From JALHTG01 sp964653695 (lineage in GTDB: Archaea > Thermoproteota > Bathyarchaeia > 40CM-2-53-6 > JALHTG01), in contig CAZZFQ010000003.1 in the NCBI GenBank assembly GCA_964653695.1, forward strand, positions 1-53,032: DNA of 53,032 bases. The letters run 5' to 3'. Of this stretch, positions 49,904 to 53,032 are shown piece after piece. Each line of letters opens with the position of its first letter. The first letter of the stretch is position 1. The notes beneath the pieces were generated by a model. The model saw only the letters and a program-made list of their open reading frames with translations. It ran no database searches and was not told the origin of the DNA. A program made the translations under genes and the position numbers.

Positions 49904-50358
49904 ACTTGGGCATCCCCCAAGAAACGTTCAATCTTCAGCACGCTGTTCTTAGCAAGCTAGACTTAAGCCTTTTCGGATAAGGCTATGAAGACCATGATTG
50001 AATGGGAACTGTCGCCCAATTACTCTTCTTTATCAGTCTGATTTTTGGGTAGAGGCCTCTTCCTCTCTTGAAATATCTAGAAAAAGCTAGATGTGCGCCA
50101 TTCACCAAGCAAGCCGTGGGATGCAGCTCAATATCTGATTCGTGCATTAACGATTGCCGGAAGAACAAGCGAGAAACTTCAAGGCCCTGTAACGGCTCGC
50201 CGAAGTATGTGTGTGGAATTGGGCCTAGGCTGAATGGTCCCGGCGGGTCGATCGAGTATTCTCTTCTTGAAAGAACTTGGGGAGGGAAGAACCCTGACGC
50301 GGCCCATTGTCGACAAGTATTCTCTGCTTAGTCTACCCGTACTTGCTCTCTGTTCGTG
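49904..50358. other. Intergenic region, nothing recognised
   Basis: Beyond the promoter of the coiled-coil gene, the 450 bases hold only low-quality open frames on both strands. I looked for RNase P RNA, SRP RNA and 5S rRNA landmarks and did not find any. Confidence 0.35.
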
Positions 50359-51783
50359 CTATACTATGGGGATGAACGAGGTTGATTCTAACCCTTTTTC
50401 AACATCAACAGTCACAGCGTAGAGAGAAGTCCTGGGCTTCACCCCATACATGAGCACACTTCCGTCTCTGTCGAACAGGCGAAGATGAGTCGCCGCAACA
50501 TTGGTAACGGTTCTTGCAATGTTCTCTAGTCCAGGTTTCGCCAGTACTACAGCAAGCTCTCTGTGGCGAATTACATTCGTTGACAACTCACTAAGCACCT
50601 TGTCCGCATGCCCGAGTCCAAATATGTCGACGAAATGATCCAAGGCGACCCACCAGATCACGGGCTTTCCTGTTTGTTCCCTTAGCTTGTCTCCGACCTG
50701 CAAGTATTCCCTCACGTTATCTTCGGGCTTCTCGCTGTTCAAAGTGGCTAGGTATGGCTTTTCCTGTTCTATGCCCACTCGCAGTTTCTCTACAGATCTA
50801 CCGTATTCAGCGTTTTCTCCTGCAATAGCTCTCCATCTTCCATAGGTGCGTGCCGGGTCTGCCCCCAAGGACTGTATTCCAACAAGTGGTGACCTATTGT
50901 TAAGAAAATTCCCAACTATCGGATATGATATAGCACCGAAAACTGACAATGGGATCGCTTCGCCGACTTCGAGAAGCACCATGGTTCCTCTCGGGTATCC
51001 TCCTCCCATTATTCTGTCCAGCGATGCGTTCCCAGTTGAGAAATAGTTGTCAGAATCTGGAGTCCGTTTCATTTTTTCCATCCGGGCCAATGCCTCATGA
51101 GTGAACGGTGGAATTAGTGTGAAGCCACCTTCCAATGTAAATGGATGAGAGGGTGAGTCTATTCTAGTTCCTCGGAGTTTGGCGATCTCAAGTTCTCGCA
51201 GGGTTCTTCCCTGATATACGAGCCTTCTAAGGATGAATACACCGTCTGCTATGAAATCCTCAGCAGATTCACCTATTTTCGATCCATCTGACGCTATCTC
51301 CTTTGTGACCAGAGTGGTGCATCCATAGCTCGGAATGAGCTTGGTGAGGACTGTGTGGGTAAAGATGCGAGACTCGCGTCCGTCAGTGAAGGTCTGGGAT
51401 AGTGCCGTAACTGAGTCAATTACAAGCCTCTTCACCCCCTCATCCTTGATTGTCGTCATTATGGCATCCATCATTGCCGGTACTCCCTCGCTCTTCATAG
51501 AAGGAAAAGTGAGGATCTTGATCATTCCTCTCTTTTCGAGATCGGAAAAATGCGGCCCGAAATGATGTGAGAGGTGGGTCGTCAGGGTCTCTTTCGACTC
51601 AAGTAGAGACACGTACAAGCCCTTCTCATTGTAGACGTGTGCTCCCTTTTCCAAGAATCGGCAGGACATGGAAGTCTTCCCCGTGCCTGGGGCTCCTGCC
51701 AATAGGAGTAGGATGCCCTTCGGAAGCCCCCCTTCGATAAGGGGGTCCAGTCCGTTAATCCCCGTCGGAACTCTTTCCAACAT
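50359..51783 (-). CDS. KaiC-like RecA-superfamily ATPase with degenerate second domain
   Basis: The 474-residue protein starts VPTGINGLDPLIEGGLPKG, then P-loop LLAGAPGTGKTSMS (K36, T37), conserved YVSLLESKETL and Walker B-like RLVIDSVTALSQ. The second half (from about 240) repeats the opening motif (FSTGNASLDRIMGGGYPRG), but the P-loop position reads TMVLLEVGEAIPLS and lacks the GxxxxGKT signature. It therefore has one active and one pseudo domain, resembling archaeal KaiC/GvpD-type signalling ATPases. A TATA-like CTTAAAGG near 51826 precedes the ATG. It lies between the zinc-ribbon cluster and hydrogenase genes. Confidence 0.85.
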   Translation of the reverse strand: MLERVPTGINGLDPLIEGGLPKGILLLLAGAPGTGKTSMSCRFLEKGAHVYNEKGLYVSLLESKETLTTHLSHHFGPHFSDLEKRGMIKILTFPSMKSEGVPAMMDAIMTTIKDEGVKRLVIDSVTALSQTFTDGRESRIFTHTVLTKLIPSYGCTTLVTKEIASDGSKIGESAEDFIADGVFILRRLVYQGRTLRELEIAKLRGTRIDSPSHPFTLEGGFTLIPPFTHEALARMEKMKRTPDSDNYFSTGNASLDRIMGGGYPRGTMVLLEVGEAIPLSVFGAISYPIVGNFLNNRSPLVGIQSLGADPARTYGRWRAIAGENAEYGRSVEKLRVGIEQEKPYLATLNSEKPEDNVREYLQVGDKLREQTGKPVIWWVALDHFVDIFGLGHADKVLSELSTNVIRHRELAVVLAKPGLENIARTVTNVAATHLRLFDRDGSVLMYGVKPRTSLYAVTVDVEKGLESTSFIPIV

Positions 51784-51930
51784 GGTTTTCCCCTAGGAGG
51801 ATTGGCTCTGGATATGTGCCTTTGCCTTTAAGATTTGTTTGCCCTGAAAAATATGACATGTAGGAATGTGTACAGCCCTCCAGGGAGAGGTCAGTCGTGT
51901 CTCAGTCAGAGCGTTGATAACTGGCTTGAC

Positions 51931-53032
51931 CTACCGTATGCTAGACCTATCAAGGTTCACATAGTGCACTGAGCAGGAGATGCAGGGATCATAGGCTCTG
52001 ACTAACATCTCGCATCTGAGCGTTGCCTCTTCGTCAGTTAGGTCAGCGATAGCTGGCACAAGTTGTCGAAGGTCGTTCTCTATATTTCTGGCATTGTGAG
52101 CCGTAGGTGTGACTATGTCCGCCTTCTTGACGCCTCCGTCATCTCCGATTTCATAGCCATGATAAAGGATGCCTCGAGGAGCCTCTGTGACGGCGAAGCC
52201 GGTCCCTGACCTAACCTCATATGATCTGTCCTCCTCTCTGAGCGGAATCCTGTCAATTATCTTTATGCAATCATCGACTGCATTGATGACCTCCAGAGCC
52301 CTAGCCATATGTGACATAAACGGGTTGAAGTTCGGCACCTCGAACCCGATTTCCTTGGCCAACTTCCTCGCATCGTCTGACAGTCTATCAAAGTTCAAGT
52401 TCACCCTTGCCAAAGGGCCAACCAGGAACGAGCCTCTTCCAACTACTTGCGAATGCTTCGCCCAGGAGTAATCTACCTGCGACTCCTTGATGTATTCGCG
52501 ATACTCGTTCTCCTCGATTCTCATGCCTTCAGTCGATACGAGTGAGCCTTCGTTAATCGCGAACTCTTCGGACGTGGAGAGCGCCACGTGCTCTGACTTT
52601 CTTGTGAACTTGGGTATCTTCAACGAGGAGAAGAACTCAACAGTATCGTAGGCATCTTGCTTCGCATCGGCCAATTTCTTGCGCATCGACTCCATGTCTT
52701 CCTTGTCAGGAATCTTTGTGAACCCATTTACCATGGCTGATGTAGGATGGATGGCTCTAGCACCCACAAGCTCGATGAGGTCGTTCCCCAGCTTCTTCAG
52801 CTTCAGGGCTCGCTTGACAGTTGCAAGATGTTCCTTCGCCATTGAGAAGATGCTTTCGTAGCCGAGGTAGTCAGGTGCCGCCAGAAAGTATAGGTTGAGT
52901 ATGTGGCTTTGAATGTGGCATCCATAATTCATAAGTCTTCTGAGATCCCTTGTCTGTTCGCTCACATCTATGCCCAACGCGTTCTCGATTGCACGAAGGG
53001 CGGTGATTTGGTGGGGTACTGGGCATATGCCA
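51931..53032 (-). CDS. NiFe hydrogenase large (alpha) subunit, group 3-like, N-terminus off the edge
   Basis: The frame runs off the right edge. The last visible upstream residues are GICPVPHQITALRAIENALG, the end of the L1 motif (RxCGxC), whose first cysteine lies beyond the window. The C-terminal L2 motif is YDPCISCSVH, which supplies the other two Ni-Fe cysteines. The short tail after the histidine (about 10 residues) should be cut by a maturation protease. MNYGCHIQSHILNLYFLAAP and RILYHGYEIG-like PRGILYHGYE fit the cytosolic group 3 (sulfhydrogenase or F420-non-reducing) type. The subunit binds H2. The other subunits should lie to the right. Confidence 0.92.
   Translation of the reverse strand, partial: GICPVPHQITALRAIENALGIDVSEQTRDLRRLMNYGCHIQSHILNLYFLAAPDYLGYESIFSMAKEHLATVKRALKLKKLGNDLIELVGARAIHPTSAMVNGFTKIPDKEDMESMRKKLADAKQDAYDTVEFFSSLKIPKFTRKSEHVALSTSEEFAINEGSLVSTEGMRIEENEYREYIKESQVDYSWAKHSQVVGRGSFLVGPLARVNLNFDRLSDDARKLAKEIGFEVPNFNPFMSHMARALEVINAVDDCIKIIDRIPLREEDRSYEVRSGTGFAVTEAPRGILYHGYEIGDDGGVKKADIVTPTAHNARNIENDLRQLVPAIADLTDEEATLRCEMLVRAYDPCISCSVHYVNLDRSSIR

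Noticed and set aside
50068..50331. 87-codon frame in the 450-base gap
   Set aside because: Its low-complexity Cys/Gly/Arg composition does not look like protein, and both strands are equally open.
49904..50358. Structured RNA (RNase P, SRP or 5S rRNA)
   Set aside because: None of the conserved core sequences that I know were found.

Overview
The window looks archaeal. Many genes have an AT-rich TATA-like box about 25 bases upstream of a start or of a likely transcription start, and several look leaderless. There is an intron-containing tRNA-Thr. The gene families also fit: archaeal cupin phosphoglucose isomerase, HEPN/MNT pairs, a KaiC-like ATPase, aldehyde:ferredoxin oxidoreductase and a fused alpha/gamma 2-oxoacid:ferredoxin oxidoreductase. 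These suggest an anaerobic, ferredoxin-based archaeon. A TACK/Bathyarchaeia-like lineage would fit, but I cannot fix the taxonomy from this sequence alone.

Region 1 (1-7.9 kb) is accessory DNA. It holds an intact-looking TnpB flanked by a 24-base inverted repeat, two HEPN-MNT toxin-antitoxin pairs, a duplicated scrap of one MNT gene, other coding-like debris, a secreted gingipain-type (C25) protease and a retroviral-type aspartic protease.

Region 2 (7.9-17.2 kb) is the most unusual part. Four secreted proteins share one module of about 160-200 residues that ends in an EF-hand-like calcium loop. The module is joined to a seven-repeat propeller, a TIM-barrel-like domain, an SGNH hydrolase-like domain and a five-repeat glycosidase-like propeller. 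Between them lie an MNT remnant and an RHH-DUF5678 / aspartic protease pair.

Region 3 (17.2-26 kb) has a membrane-anchored Ig-like protein, a wHTH-ParA pair, a GNAT / PIG-L deacetylase / radical SAM group and an 896-residue secreted repeat protein.

Region 4 (26-39 kb) is a surface-polysaccharide or glycoprotein glycan cluster: RmlC-like epimerase, an SDR, RmlD, RmlA, GT2 and GT4 transferases, a Wzm/Wzt-type ABC exporter, cupin PGI, a DPM1-like transferase with DUF2304, a polytopic GT-C-like protein and a VTT-family membrane protein. No gene here is a clear RmlB.

Region 5 (39-45.3 kb) is ferredoxin-linked metabolism: aldehyde:ferredoxin oxidoreductase behind a perfect palindrome, DUF1847, 2-oxoacid:ferredoxin oxidoreductase and two cysteine-rich micro-genes (43 and 42 residues).

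Region 6 (45.5-53 kb) contains a cluster of zinc-ribbon membrane proteins with a common C-terminal motif, tRNA-Thr(GGT) with two introns, a KaiC-like ATPase and the C-terminal part of a group 3-like NiFe hydrogenase large subunit that runs off the right edge.
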